The notes: generated by a model from the sequence alone, not told the origin. A stretch of DNA of 8,687 nucleotides from UBA822 sp036336795 (GCA_036336795.1 JAYZFL010000012.1:1-8687); one strand, 5' to 3'; shown: positions 1-8,600, counted from the first letter of the stretch. Numbers and translations are program-made.

Positions 1-1
1 T

Positions 2-34
2 TGGGTGGATGCGGGTCCGACTGGCCTCCTTTAA
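2..34 (+). CDS. Possible C-terminal end of an upstream gene (partial)
   Basis: The frame beginning at base 2 reads WVDAGPTGLL and stops at TAA 32-34, about 30 bases before a strong intrinsic terminator on the same strand. That layout is what the last codons of an upstream + strand gene would look like. Only ten codons are visible, so no family can be assigned. Another frame also ends just before the hairpin (TGA 61-63), and a third stays open through it to 172, so the reading frame is not settled. Confidence 0.25.
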   Translation, partial: WVDAGPTGLL

Positions 35-62
35 AGTGCGTCATTGGGTCCCATCTATGTTG

Positions 63-97
63 AAAGGCGTCCGACCCTCGTGGTTCGGACGCCTTTT
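63..97 (+). terminator. Rho-independent terminator
   Basis: A perfect 12-bp inverted repeat pairs 63-74 (AAAGGCGTCCGA) with 85-96 (TCGGACGCCTTT) around a 10-base loop. The arm ends in a run of four T. The core is nine GC-rich pairs flanked by A on one side and T on the other, the classic intrinsic terminator shape. It sits between the presumed upstream gene end and the dehydrogenase at 170, so it probably insulates the catabolic operon from upstream transcription. The T run is short, so efficiency is uncertain. With the A-rich left arm it could also act weakly on the opposite strand. Confidence 0.8.
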
Positions 98-169
98 ACG
101 TATTGTGAGTGCGCGTTCAAATAAATTACAGGAGCGGAGCGTAATACTTCTCCTAAGGAAACAGAGGAA

Positions 170-1708
170 ATGACAGACGCGATGTTGGCGGCCGAAGCGG
201 GGACGGGTGTCCCCGTGATTGGGCATTTTATCGACGGCGAGCCGGTAGTGGCTAAGTCGATGCACAAGCAAGCCGTCTACAACCCGGCCACTGGAGAAGT
301 GGTGCGTCAGGTGGCACTCGCCGATAAAGCTACGGTAGAGCACGCTATCCAGGCCGCAATGACGGCTTTCCCAACTTGGAGAGATGTCCCAGTGGCGAAG
401 CGGGCTCGTATCATGTTCCGGTTCAAGGAATTGCTGGAGCGGAACGCCGATCGCCTTGTGGCGCTGCTGAGCGAGGAGCACGGAAAGGTGCTCGAAGACG
501 CGGCAGGAGAACTCCAGCGGGGCATCGAAAACGTCGAATACGCATGTGGCGCTCCCGAGCTACTCAAGGGTGAGCACAGCAAGAACGTGGGGACAGCAAT
601 CGATAGCTGGTCGGAGTTCCAACCGCTCGGGGTGGTTGCCGGCATCACGCCCTTCAATTTCCCAATCATGGTGCCAATGTGGATGTTCCCCGTCGCGCTC
701 GTATGTGGGAACACGTTCGTCCTAAAACCATCGGAGCGAGACCCCAGTTGCCCTATGCTGGTTGCCGACTTGCTCAAGGAAGCGGGCTTGCCCGACGGTG
801 TCTTCAACTTGGTGAACGGTGGCAAGGAAGCGGTTGACACGCTGCTCACGGATGAACGAGTGGAGGCCGTCAGCTTCGTAGGGTCTACGCCAATCGCGGA
901 ATACGTCTACCGCACGGGCACTGGAAACGGGAAGAGAGTGCAGGCGCTGGGCGGTGCAAAGAATCACGCGATCGTAATGCCAGATGCCGATATGGAGAAT
1001 ACGGTGAATTCTTTGATGGGGGCTGCGTACGGTTCATGTGGCGAGCGCTGTATGGCAATCTCGGTTGCGGTGGCGGTGGGTGAAGATACCGGTGATGAGT
1101 TGGTCGAAGAGCTTTCGAAGCGTCTCGATGTCCTTAAAGTGGGTGCCGGAAGTGAGCTGGGGAACGACATGGGTCCGTTGGTGACACGTGAACATTTCGA
1201 AAAGGTGCGAGGATACGTGGATCTCGGAGTCGAAGAAGGGGCTACCCTTCTGGTTGACGGGAGAGACCTGCAGGTCTCTGGTCACGAGGAAGGTTTTTTC
1301 CTCGGAGGTTGCCTTTTTGATCACGTAAAGCCGGATATGAGGATCTACCGCGACGAAATTTTCGGACCGGTGCTTTGCGTGATCCGCGTAGACAGCATGC
1401 AGGAAGCGATGGACTTGATCAATGACCACGAGTACGGGAACGGGACATGCATTTTCACCCGCGACGGGGAAGCTGCCCGCTACTTCAGTGACCACGTTAA
1501 GGCGGGCATGGTGGGAATCAATGTCCCACTTCCCGTGCCGGTAGCGAACCACAGTTTCGGAGGTTGGAAACGCTCGCTTTTCGGCGATCTATTCGCCTAC
1601 GGGCCCGACGCCATTCGCTTCTACACACGGCGAAAGACAGTCACACAGCGGTGGCCGTCGAGTGGAGTTCGTGAGGGCGCGCAATTCGCTTTCCCGAGTA
1701 ACGTCTAA
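170..1708 (+). CDS. mmsA: CoA-acylating methylmalonate-semialdehyde dehydrogenase
   Basis: This is a cytosolic NAD-dependent enzyme that converts methylmalonate semialdehyde to propionyl-CoA, or malonate semialdehyde to acetyl-CoA, with release of CO2. It acts at the end of valine, thymine/uracil, beta-alanine and inositol breakdown (family knowledge). The 512 residues match the usual length of about 500. Visible hallmarks are PFNFP (161-165), LKPSE (185-189) and LGGAKNH (260-266), where Asn replaces the general-base Glu of ordinary aldehyde dehydrogenases. The catalytic Cys294 lies in GERCMA, preceded by Arg293, and EIFGP is at 396-400. Arg118 in QRGIENVEYA and Arg293 probably match the arginines that hold the substrate carboxylate in Bacillus IolA. 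The tail FYTRRKTVTQRW is typical. AAGGA at 155-159 is 10 bases before the ATG; an ATG at 182 is an alternative start. The gene ends in tandem stops TAATAA. It leads an operon with the aminotransferase and symporter. Confidence 0.95.
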   Translation: MTDAMLAAEAGTGVPVIGHFIDGEPVVAKSMHKQAVYNPATGEVVRQVALADKATVEHAIQAAMTAFPTWRDVPVAKRARIMFRFKELLERNADRLVALLSEEHGKVLEDAAGELQRGIENVEYACGAPELLKGEHSKNVGTAIDSWSEFQPLGVVAGITPFNFPIMVPMWMFPVALVCGNTFVLKPSERDPSCPMLVADLLKEAGLPDGVFNLVNGGKEAVDTLLTDERVEAVSFVGSTPIAEYVYRTGTGNGKRVQALGGAKNHAIVMPDADMENTVNSLMGAAYGSCGERCMAISVAVAVGEDTGDELVEELSKRLDVLKVGAGSELGNDMGPLVTREHFEKVRGYVDLGVEEGATLLVDGRDLQVSGHEEGFFLGGCLFDHVKPDMRIYRDEIFGPVLCVIRVDSMQEAMDLINDHEYGNGTCIFTRDGEAARYFSDHVKAGMVGINVPLPVPVANHSFGGWKRSLFGDLFAYGPDAIRFYTRRKTVTQRWPSSGVREGAQFAFPSNV

Positions 1709-1732
1709 TAACGGACAGCAAGCCGGAGTCGA

Positions 1733-1737
1733 AGGAG
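1733..1737 (+). promoter_or_regulatory. Ribosome binding site setting the aminotransferase start
   Basis: AGGAG lies 8 bases upstream of the ATG at 1746. The frame is open further upstream to an ATG at 1662, but that start would overlap the dehydrogenase by 47 bases. It would also add 28 residues with no resemblance to the family and has no comparable site. The start at 1746 is therefore preferred. Confidence 0.8.
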
Positions 1738-1745
1738 ACTTTTTT

Positions 1746-3071
1746 ATGGGGCCTGGCGTGACGGACACAATGAGGAAGAGCCAAGCGATTTTGGCTGGTC
1801 AGCAGAAATTTGTATTTCCGGCTGTTCACCCTCTTTACGATGAACCCCTTGTGCTCGATGAAGGGAAGGGTACATGGGTCAGGGATGCTGATGGCGTGGA
1901 GTATCTAGACCTGTTCAGTGGTATCCTGACGACTTCGGTAGGACACTGTAATCCTCATGTGGTCGAAAGATCACAGAAACAGATGGGGCGCCTCGGGCAC
2001 ACATCTACCCTCTACGTAACGGAGCCGCAGGTCGAGGCCGCCCAGCGTCTAGCAGCCATCGCTCCTGGTCGCATGAGCCAGACCTTCTTCACTAACTCAG
2101 GAACAGAGGCCATTGAGACTGCAATTCAAATGGCCTTCCTTCACACAGGCCGGAGTGAGATCATTGCCCTTAGGCAGGCCTACCACGGCCGGAGCTTCCT
2201 GGCGAGCAACATCACGGCTGTCGACGTGTGGCGACCACTGGCAACGTCGTTCCCTGGGATCAAGCACACCTTAACCCCTTATCCATACCGCTGCCCATTC
2301 AAGCAGCCCTGTGACGAGAGTTGTTCGGAGGCGTTCGCGAATGATCTTGAGGACGTCATCCGTACGACCACTAATGGTCGCCCGGCGGCTTTTATCGCTG
2401 AGTCGATTATGGGTGTGGGGGGCTATATCGTGCCTCCACCAAGATATTTCGCACGGGTCGCGGACATCATCCGTTCGCACGGCGGTCTGTTCATTTCGGA
2501 CGAGGTGCAGTCTGGCTTCGGACGCTCAGGTAAGCACTGGTTCGCTATTGAGCATTCCGGAGTCGAGCCGGACATCATGGTAATGGCGAAGGGTATCGCA
2601 AATGGCGCGCCCGTGGGGGCGACGATCACCCGGCCAGAGATTGCTCAATCGTGGAAGGCCAAGACGATTTCTACCTTCGGAGGCAGTCCAGTGTCGATGG
2701 CTGCCGCTGCCGCCACTCTTGAAGTGATGGTAGAGGAAGACGTTCCGAGCCGAGCGGAAAAGAGGGGTTCTCAGCTCGTACGCGGGCTTACGGAGCTTCA
2801 GGAGCAGCACGACTGGATTGGTGATGTGAGGGGGATGGGGCTCATGCAGGCCCTAGAACTCGTGGAAGATCGGGATAGCAAGACTCCGTCACCTCGACTT
2901 GCCAAGGCACTGCTTGAGGCTACCAAGGAAGAGGGTCTCCTCATCGGGCTCGGTGGCATCTACAGCCATGTGATACGCCTCGGACCCTCACTTCTGATCA
3001 ATGAGCGCGAAATCGCTCAAGGCCTGGAGAGGCTAGCGAGAGCCTGCGAAAGAGTGGACAGCATTCGCTGA
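1746..3071 (+). CDS. Class III PLP-dependent aminotransferase, AGXT2-like
   Basis: This 441-residue fold-type I PLP enzyme moves an amino group from an omega- or beta-amino acid to a keto acid (pyruvate or glyoxylate in AGXT2 relatives). Visible class III motifs are the phosphate-binding NSGTEA (117-122), the ring-stacking YHGRS (146-150), SDEVQSGFGRSG (251-262) with Asp252 for the PLP nitrogen, and Schiff-base Lys282 in MAKGIANG. STFGG is at 309-313, and Arg411 in RLGPS is a candidate substrate-carboxylate ligand. A cysteine-bearing segment YRCPFKQPCDESC (181-193) resembles the Cys-rich insert of the AGXT2 branch. The dehydrogenase just upstream makes beta-alanine or 3-aminoisobutyrate the favoured donor, giving malonate or methylmalonate semialdehyde. 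That assignment is inferred; GABA, ornithine-type or alanine-glyoxylate activity cannot be excluded. The stop codon overlaps the symporter ATG by one base (TGATG), which suggests translational coupling. Confidence 0.88.
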   Translation: MGPGVTDTMRKSQAILAGQQKFVFPAVHPLYDEPLVLDEGKGTWVRDADGVEYLDLFSGILTTSVGHCNPHVVERSQKQMGRLGHTSTLYVTEPQVEAAQRLAAIAPGRMSQTFFTNSGTEAIETAIQMAFLHTGRSEIIALRQAYHGRSFLASNITAVDVWRPLATSFPGIKHTLTPYPYRCPFKQPCDESCSEAFANDLEDVIRTTTNGRPAAFIAESIMGVGGYIVPPPRYFARVADIIRSHGGLFISDEVQSGFGRSGKHWFAIEHSGVEPDIMVMAKGIANGAPVGATITRPEIAQSWKAKTISTFGGSPVSMAAAAATLEVMVEEDVPSRAEKRGSQLVRGLTELQEQHDWIGDVRGMGLMQALELVEDRDSKTPSPRLAKALLEATKEEGLLIGLGGIYSHVIRLGPSLLINEREIAQGLERLARACERVDSIR

Positions 3072-4564
3072 TGACGTCTGGAGTGGTCATCGCGGTACTT
3101 GTCATATACCTGCTGATTCTCCTGGGGTTGGGGTTGTGGGGGAGCAAAGAGTCTGGGAGTGTTGCAGGCTATTTTGTGGCTGGGAAGAAACTTCCCTCCT
3201 GGGTCATCGCCTTTAGCTCGAACGCCACGGGTGAGAGCGCGTGGTTGCTTCTCGGTCTCACTGGAATGGGTTACCTAGTGGGTTTCCATGCTTTGTGGAT
3301 TGTGTTGGGTGAGTTCTTGGGCGTCCTGCTAGCATGGAAATATGTAGCTCAGCCGTTCAAGGAATACACGGATCGCTATAACTCCATCACCGTTCCCGAT
3401 TATCTAACGGCTCGGTTCCACGATGAGCGTCATGTAATACGTGTGATCAGTGCGGTGATCATCCTTAGTATGGTGACGGCCTATACGGCGGCTCAGCTTA
3501 CGGCGTCTGGGAAGGCCTTTGAGTCGTTCTTGGGCACCAGTTACTCAGGGGGCGTCTGGATTGGCGCAGCGGTCATCCTTTACTATACGACTGTGGGTGG
3601 CTTCAAGGCGGTTGCCTACAGCGATTTTCTTCAAGGTCTGTTAATGTTCGCCTGCCTCTCCGTCCTTCCCATTGTGGGGATCGCAGCCTTAGGAGGCTGG
3701 TCGCCGTTTATTGACGGTCTGCGGGCTCAGGATCCAAACCTTCTGGCACTCATGGGAGCGAACGGCTTCAGTCCTGCTGGAATCATCAGTGTAGCGGGTT
3801 TCATCGCAATCGGATTCGCGTTTCTTGGATCCCCCCAGCTCTTAACCCGCTTCGTAGCGGCCCGTAGCCAACGGGATATTCTACAGGGGGGAAAGATTGC
3901 AGTGGGATGTATCCTCGTCTTTGACATTGGGGCGGTTTTCGGTGGAATGGCCGGAAGGGTTCTCTTCCCCGGATTGCCCGATCCGGAAACCATTCTTCCG
4001 CTGATGAGCACAACGCTGTTCCCGGCCGTCTTTACGGGCGTATTTCTGGTCGTTGTACTCGCGGCGATCATGTCCACAGTTGACTCGCTACTTATCCTCG
4101 CGTCGTCCTCCGTCGTGAGGGACGTGATCCAACAGATCTTCCGTCCCAAGGTGAGCGAATTACGACTCACACTCTACGGAAAGGCCGTCACGGTGCTAAT
4201 TGGTGCCGCCGCGCTTACGGCGGCATTGACTGAATCCCGCGCAATCTTTTGGTTTGTACTCTTTGCTTGGTCTGGACTGGCCAGTGCCTTCACCCCCGTT
4301 GTGCTTTGCTCGCTTTTCTGGAAAGGTACAACGCGACTGGGGGTTATCTGGGGAATGGTGAGCGGATTTCTGGCTGCGGTTCTATGGGTCGTCATTTTCA
4401 AGGAGGGATTCTTCGATCTCTACGAGATGATCCCGGGGTTTGTAATCGGATTTGGCGTGACAGTCGGAGTCAGTCTCGTGACCGGCGCCCCTGACGGAGC
4501 GGAAGAAGAGATGGTGTCTGTGGGTGAGGCGGTGAAAGTTGCGAGCAGAGAGAAGGGACTGTGA
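3071..4564 (+). CDS. Sodium/solute symporter, PutP-like (SSS family)
   Basis: This 497-residue inner-membrane transporter has many hydrophobic helices and aligns by eye along its whole length with E. coli Na+/proline symporter PutP (502 residues). Shared blocks include SITVPDYLTARF (105-116), GGFKAVAYSDFLQ (176-188), LGSPQLLTRFVAA (252-264), AAIMSTVDSLL (331-341), AWSGLASAFTPVVL (399-412) and LYEMIPGF (450-457). The helix 8 sodium-site residues are kept (Ala332, Ser335, Thr336), as is Trp58 (PutP Trp59). PutP Asp55 is replaced by Gly54, PutP Met56 by Glu55, Trp244 by Ile247 and Tyr248 by Phe251. The substrate is therefore probably not proline. A beta-amino acid or related compound fits the operon, but this is inference. 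No strong ribosome binding site precedes the ATG; the 1-base overlap with the aminotransferase stop implies coupling. The C-terminal 25 residues are hydrophilic. Confidence 0.9.
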   Translation: MTSGVVIAVLVIYLLILLGLGLWGSKESGSVAGYFVAGKKLPSWVIAFSSNATGESAWLLLGLTGMGYLVGFHALWIVLGEFLGVLLAWKYVAQPFKEYTDRYNSITVPDYLTARFHDERHVIRVISAVIILSMVTAYTAAQLTASGKAFESFLGTSYSGGVWIGAAVILYYTTVGGFKAVAYSDFLQGLLMFACLSVLPIVGIAALGGWSPFIDGLRAQDPNLLALMGANGFSPAGIISVAGFIAIGFAFLGSPQLLTRFVAARSQRDILQGGKIAVGCILVFDIGAVFGGMAGRVLFPGLPDPETILPLMSTTLFPAVFTGVFLVVVLAAIMSTVDSLLILASSSVVRDVIQQIFRPKVSELRLTLYGKAVTVLIGAAALTAALTESRAIFWFVLFAWSGLASAFTPVVLCSLFWKGTTRLGVIWGMVSGFLAAVLWVVIFKEGFFDLYEMIPGFVIGFGVTVGVSLVTGAPDGAEEEMVSVGEAVKVASREKGL

Positions 4565-4617
4565 CAGGCCACTGAGAGGAGCGCCTGCTGCTGCGTCCGA
4601 GTGGTTGACGATTACCC

Positions 4618-4645
4618 GGAGGGGGTTCTCTTGCGGGCCCTCTCC
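4618..4645. terminator. Candidate hairpin between convergent genes
   Basis: GGAGGGGG (4618-4625) can pair with CCCTCTCC (4638-4645) with one G-U wobble, and three further weak pairs extend inward. It lies in the 80-bp gap where the symporter and the aldo/keto reductase gene converge, and it touches the last base of the latter's stop codon. Neither side has a T run, so if it terminates transcription it is not a classic intrinsic site. No other structure is obvious in the gap. Confidence 0.35.
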
Positions 4646-5568
4646 TAGAACTCCTTCACCAGTTCCCGCATCCGGCGCTTCATAGGCTGATCTGGCAGAC
4701 GGCCGAATGCGGCGCGGATGTTTTCTTCCATGTGATCGGGATTGGTTGTCTCTGTCAAAACACAGGTAACAGTTGGATTGCCGAGTACGTACTTGAGGGA
4801 AAACTGAGCCCAGCTCTCACAATCGAACTCGTTTGCCCAATCTGGCAGATTTCTGCCTGTTACCCTACCGAAGTACGTGCCGTTCATAAATGGTCGGTTG
4901 GTGAGGACCGCCATTCCTCGGTCATGAGCTAGGGGCAACAGGCGTTTTTCAGCTTGGGTCTCCATGACTGAGTAATTGATATGGACGAAATCAGGTGACT
5001 CCGTCCTCATGAATGATTCCAATGCGTCGTGATTGGCATTGTTAGAAACCGTAACCCCGATGTAGCGAGCTTCGCCGGAATCCTTCCATGATCTTAGGTT
5101 GGGCCAGTGCACCTTGAGGTCTCTCAGGCTCTCGACTTGGACCAAATCTAACGTACGTTGTCCGAAAAGCCTTTGAGTGTCCCTCATCTGGCCAATCCCA
5201 CTCAGCTCGCCGATAGTGTTGATCTTGGTAGCAAGAAAGAGCCGGTCCTTGAACTCGGGATCTTGCAACACTTGTCCGAATTCACGATCAATGGCTTCTG
5301 TGCGCGGGGAGGTATCGACAACTCGACCCCCGTATCGCTTGAGGGTTCGGACAACCTTCTCGATCGGCTCGGTGCCTTCGGTTGGGCTCTCAAGTACCGA
5401 CTGCGTGGACCCGAAGCCAACAACAGGGATGGCTTCGCCACTCACCGGGATGGTCCTTGTCGGAAGAGTTTCCTGGGCTGAGATTTTCAGTGGACGTGGG
5501 AGCGTCGCCGCAAGCACGGCTGCTCGAACTAAGAAATCCCGGCGAGTCGGCTGGAATTTTGTGATCAT
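4645..5568 (-). CDS. Tat-exported aldo/keto reductase homologue with altered active site
   Basis: This 307-residue protein opens with a twin-arginine signal, PTRRDFLVRAAVLAA (7-21), so export to the periplasm is predicted; the hydrophobic stretch is short. The rest is an aldo/keto reductase TIM barrel with GFGS near 51, VVDTSP (83-88), LATKIN (112-117), RYIGVTVSNNANHDA (168-182), FVHINYS (194-200), NRPF (224-227), and a C-terminal SWAQFSLKYVLGNP with TTNPDHMEENI. Of the usual Asp-Tyr-Lys-His tetrad, Asp85 and Lys115 are present. The Tyr position reads Thr90 (DTSPRTEA) and the His position reads Glu146 (DLVQVESL), so normal carbonyl reduction is doubtful. The ATG at 5568 is chosen for its GGAGGA site and because the signal begins there; the frame extends upstream to 5622 without gain. 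It follows the propeller gene by 60 bp and is probably co-transcribed. The substrate is unknown. Confidence 0.82.
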   Translation of the reverse strand: MITKFQPTRRDFLVRAAVLAATLPRPLKISAQETLPTRTIPVSGEAIPVVGFGSTQSVLESPTEGTEPIEKVVRTLKRYGGRVVDTSPRTEAIDREFGQVLQDPEFKDRLFLATKINTIGELSGIGQMRDTQRLFGQRTLDLVQVESLRDLKVHWPNLRSWKDSGEARYIGVTVSNNANHDALESFMRTESPDFVHINYSVMETQAEKRLLPLAHDRGMAVLTNRPFMNGTYFGRVTGRNLPDWANEFDCESWAQFSLKYVLGNPTVTCVLTETTNPDHMEENIRAAFGRLPDQPMKRRMRELVKEF

Positions 5569-5573
5569 GAAGA

Positions 5574-5579
5574 TCCTCC
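5574..5579 (-). promoter_or_regulatory. Ribosome binding site setting the aldo/keto reductase start
   Basis: Read on the minus strand, GGAGGA lies 5 bases before the ATG at 5568-5566. It supports the shorter protein starting MITKFQPTRR, which puts the twin-arginine motif at residues 9-10 as expected for a Tat signal. The in-frame start at 5622 would bury the signal behind 18 extra residues. Confidence 0.8.
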
Positions 5580-5628
5580 AACTAATGTGTTCGTAAGGCC
5601 GACGAGTGTGGGTGAACCACACCTGCTA

Positions 5629-8600
5629 CTATTGTCGTGTTGTTCTCCTCAGTCCGTCTCTGATAGGGGGAAGAAGATTGTCTCGGAGCGCTGCCATGGA
5701 TCGTCTTCGCTCCCACTCTCCGTGGTATCCTGCGATCCGACGGGAGGCGGGGACAACGATGGCCGGTAGTCCTGAGTCCGTGAAATCCTCGTTCAAACGA
5801 GGGAGGTCTTGACGGACCACTTCTTCGAGAAGGTTCAATTGTACGGATAGCTGAGTTGAGAGCTCGTCGAAGACACGCCGATACGCTTCCGTGGGAGCAG
5901 CGTCCCCCCGTTCGAGACGTGACCGGAGGCCGGTGAGCCGATCGTTCAACTTGATTGGAAAAGCGATCTTGTCCTTTGGACTCTGGTTACGCACTTGGTA
6001 GAGTTCGGCTTCGATAACTCTTATGCGCTTGATGAAGCTCTGAACCGATGCTTGGAGCTGAGGATTGTCGCTCCTGTTAAGGTTGGCATCCGCTCGTGCA
6101 GCGAGGTCACGGATCATCACTACACTTTCATTGGCTCTGCTCTCGTGGTCCCGGATAGCACGGGCCAACTCGAACTGAGACATCAGGTCGGCGTCGGTCA
6201 CCCCCGTGAGCCTCGGATCTCTTTGGACGTCAAACAAGCGGACCTGCTCGTGCCCATCGACCGAAAGCTGTACTTGGTATCTTCCGGGGGGAGCCCAAGG
6301 GCCGACCGTGGGGTCCCCGCCTTCAAGGACTATCCCATCGAATGTCACCGCTCCAGGGTAACGGAGGTTCCAGGTTTGTCGATAAGTACCCTCCGCATGA
6401 TGTGTTCCCTCGAAGAGTGTGAGCACGTGCTGACCTGCGGTGTCGAGGATATCGACTCGAACATTCTGGCTTGGCGCCCGAAGATAATAGTCAATCACAG
6501 CTGGGACCGATCGGCGGAAGGCGGTGGCGGGCTCGAAGAGATGCGAGGCCGTCGTAAGAAGTTCGGTGTCGATCTGACGTAAGGTCGCGATGTCATCCAG
6601 AACCCAGAAGGACCGTCCATGCGTGGAGATGACGAGGTCTCTCTCCTCGACGACTAGGCCGGTCACCGGGACGTCGGGAAGATTGAACGAGAGGCCACTC
6701 CAGCTGGCACCGTCGTCGAAAGAGACGTATACCCCATGCTCCGTGCCGGCATAGAGCAGGCCCTCCCTCTTTGGGTCCTCGCGTACCACACGCACAAAGT
6801 CGTCACTGCGGATGCCACTAACGATTTTCGTCCAATTCTCTCCGTAGTCGTCGGTTCTCCAGGCGTACGGAGAGCGATCGTCCATCTCATAGCGGATCCC
6901 GGCCACATAAGCAGAGGCTGGGTGGTGTGGTGAAGCCTCGATGAAGGTTACCCGTGTGTGCTCCGGCATATCAGCAGGTGTCACGTCATGCCACTCTGCA
7001 CCTCCGCTCCGTGTGAGGTGAACGAGTCCGTCATCTGACCCGGTCCATATCGTTTCGCCGCTGTGGAATGAAGGTGCAATGGCGTAGATGGTTGGGTAGA
7101 TTTCCGGGCCGTCTTGGTCTTTGACGATCGGCCCACCCGAATCCTCCATCGTCACTGGATCAGCACGGGTTAAATCCGGGCTGATCTTCTCCCAGGTCTC
7201 ACCCTCATTGGTTGTCTCCCAAAGATGCTGAGATCCGATGAAGAACGCGTCGGGATCCATTTTTGAGATCGCGATCGGATACGTCCAATTCCACCGCTCC
7301 GGCATATCCTTTGCCGGTTCTCCCATGACGATACGAGGATATGGTTGGATATCCTGTGAGAGTCCGCTCCTCCGGTCGTAACGGGTGAGTGAGTTGGTTG
7401 CGCCGGCGTAAAAGATGTTTGGATCTGTTGGGTGTGGTACCACATATCCGCTCTCACCGCCGCCGACAGCGTACATCCACTCCGTGCTGGCTCCCCTTGG
7501 ATTCCGGAGATGTGCACGCTCCGATGACACACAAACGGTGCTGTTATCCTGCTGTGCGCCGCATGCGTGGTAGGGGAAGTCGCTGGTTGTAGAGAGGCGA
7601 TAGATTTGGGCCGTTGGATACCTCATCTCGGTCCAAGTTTCGCCTCCGTTCACCGAAACAACTCCGCCACCGTCGTTGCCATTAATCATCCGAGCCGGAT
7701 TGTCGGGGTCGATCCAGAGATCGTGGTGATCGCCGTGGGTCTCAGGTACCGACTCCACCGTCCGTCCACCGTCCGTCGATTTCATCAGCCTGAAGTTCAG
7801 GATGTAGATGGTGTTCCGGTCCACTGGGTCTGCTTGTATGCGTAAAAAGTAGAACGCTCTTTGCCAGAGGTCTCGGTGGTCATTGATCAACTCCCAGGAA
7901 TCCCCTGCGTCGTTCGACATGTATAGGCCGCCGTCCTCGGCCTCAACGTTGGCCCATACTCGACGGGAATCAGCTCCCGACACAGTGATCGTGATTTTCC
8001 CCAGTATGCCTCTCGGGAAGCCGACGTTTCCGGTGAGTTCGATCCAGGAGTCCCCACCGTCGATCGACTTGAAAAGTCCGGATCCCTTTCCACCGCTCCA
8101 GAGTTTCCAGGGTTTGCGATACACCTCCCAGAGGCTGGCGTAGAGTACCTGGGGGTCATTGGGATCCAGCACTAAATCAACTGCACCAGTGTGATCGTTA
8201 CGATAGAGCACTTTATCCCAAGTGCGTCCCCCGTCCACACTACGAAAGACACCCCGCTCCGAATTCGCTCCGAAGGGATGCCCGAGCGCAGCTACGTAGA
8301 CCCTATTAGGATCCCTTGGGTGTACTCTGATCCGGCTGATCGTCTGGGTCTCGGTGAGACCTAAGTGTTTCCAACTCTGTCCTCCGTCGTCGGAGCGATA
8401 TATGCCGTCCCCCTGAAGTACGTTCGCGCGAAGTTGCGTCTCGCCCATCCCGATAAAGACGACATTGGGGTCTGATTCGGAGACCGTGACGGCTCCCACA
8501 GAAGCACTGCGGAGCTGTCCATCCGTCACCGGGAACCACGATGAGCCACCGTCCGTGGTCTTGAAGAGGCCTCCACCGACGGCGCCGAAGTAATACTCGA

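Noticed and set aside
103..147. Promoter-like or CRP-like elements upstream of the dehydrogenase (TTGTGA at 103-108, TAAATT at 122-127, TAATAC at 142-147)
   Set aside because: The hexamers match consensus poorly and their spacings (13 or 19 bases) are off. The TTG...CAA symmetry is only three pairs at each end. A promoter must exist near here, but no site can be named.
130..154. AGGAG/CTCCT inverted repeat before the dehydrogenase as a possible riboswitch or leader structure
   Set aside because: Only five pairs around a 15-base loop, with no resemblance to a known riboswitch core.
41..849. Minus-strand open frames over the start of the dehydrogenase and its upstream region
   Set aside because: They run antisense through conserved dehydrogenase sequence, and the first covers the intrinsic terminator. 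The translations resemble no protein family.
1662..1745. Longer start for the aminotransferase
   Set aside because: It overlaps the dehydrogenase coding region by 47 bases and adds non-family residues. A good AGGAG site serves the ATG at 1746.
5606..5622. Six-bp hairpin GTGTGG/CCACAC just downstream of the propeller stop codon
   Set aside because: The stem is short and is not followed by a T run on the minus strand. It is too weak to call a terminator between the propeller and aldo/keto reductase genes.
5995..6582. A 195-codon + strand open frame inside the propeller gene
   Set aside because: It lies wholly antisense to a well-supported family protein, has no recognisable domain, and its composition is what the opposite strand of that gene would give.
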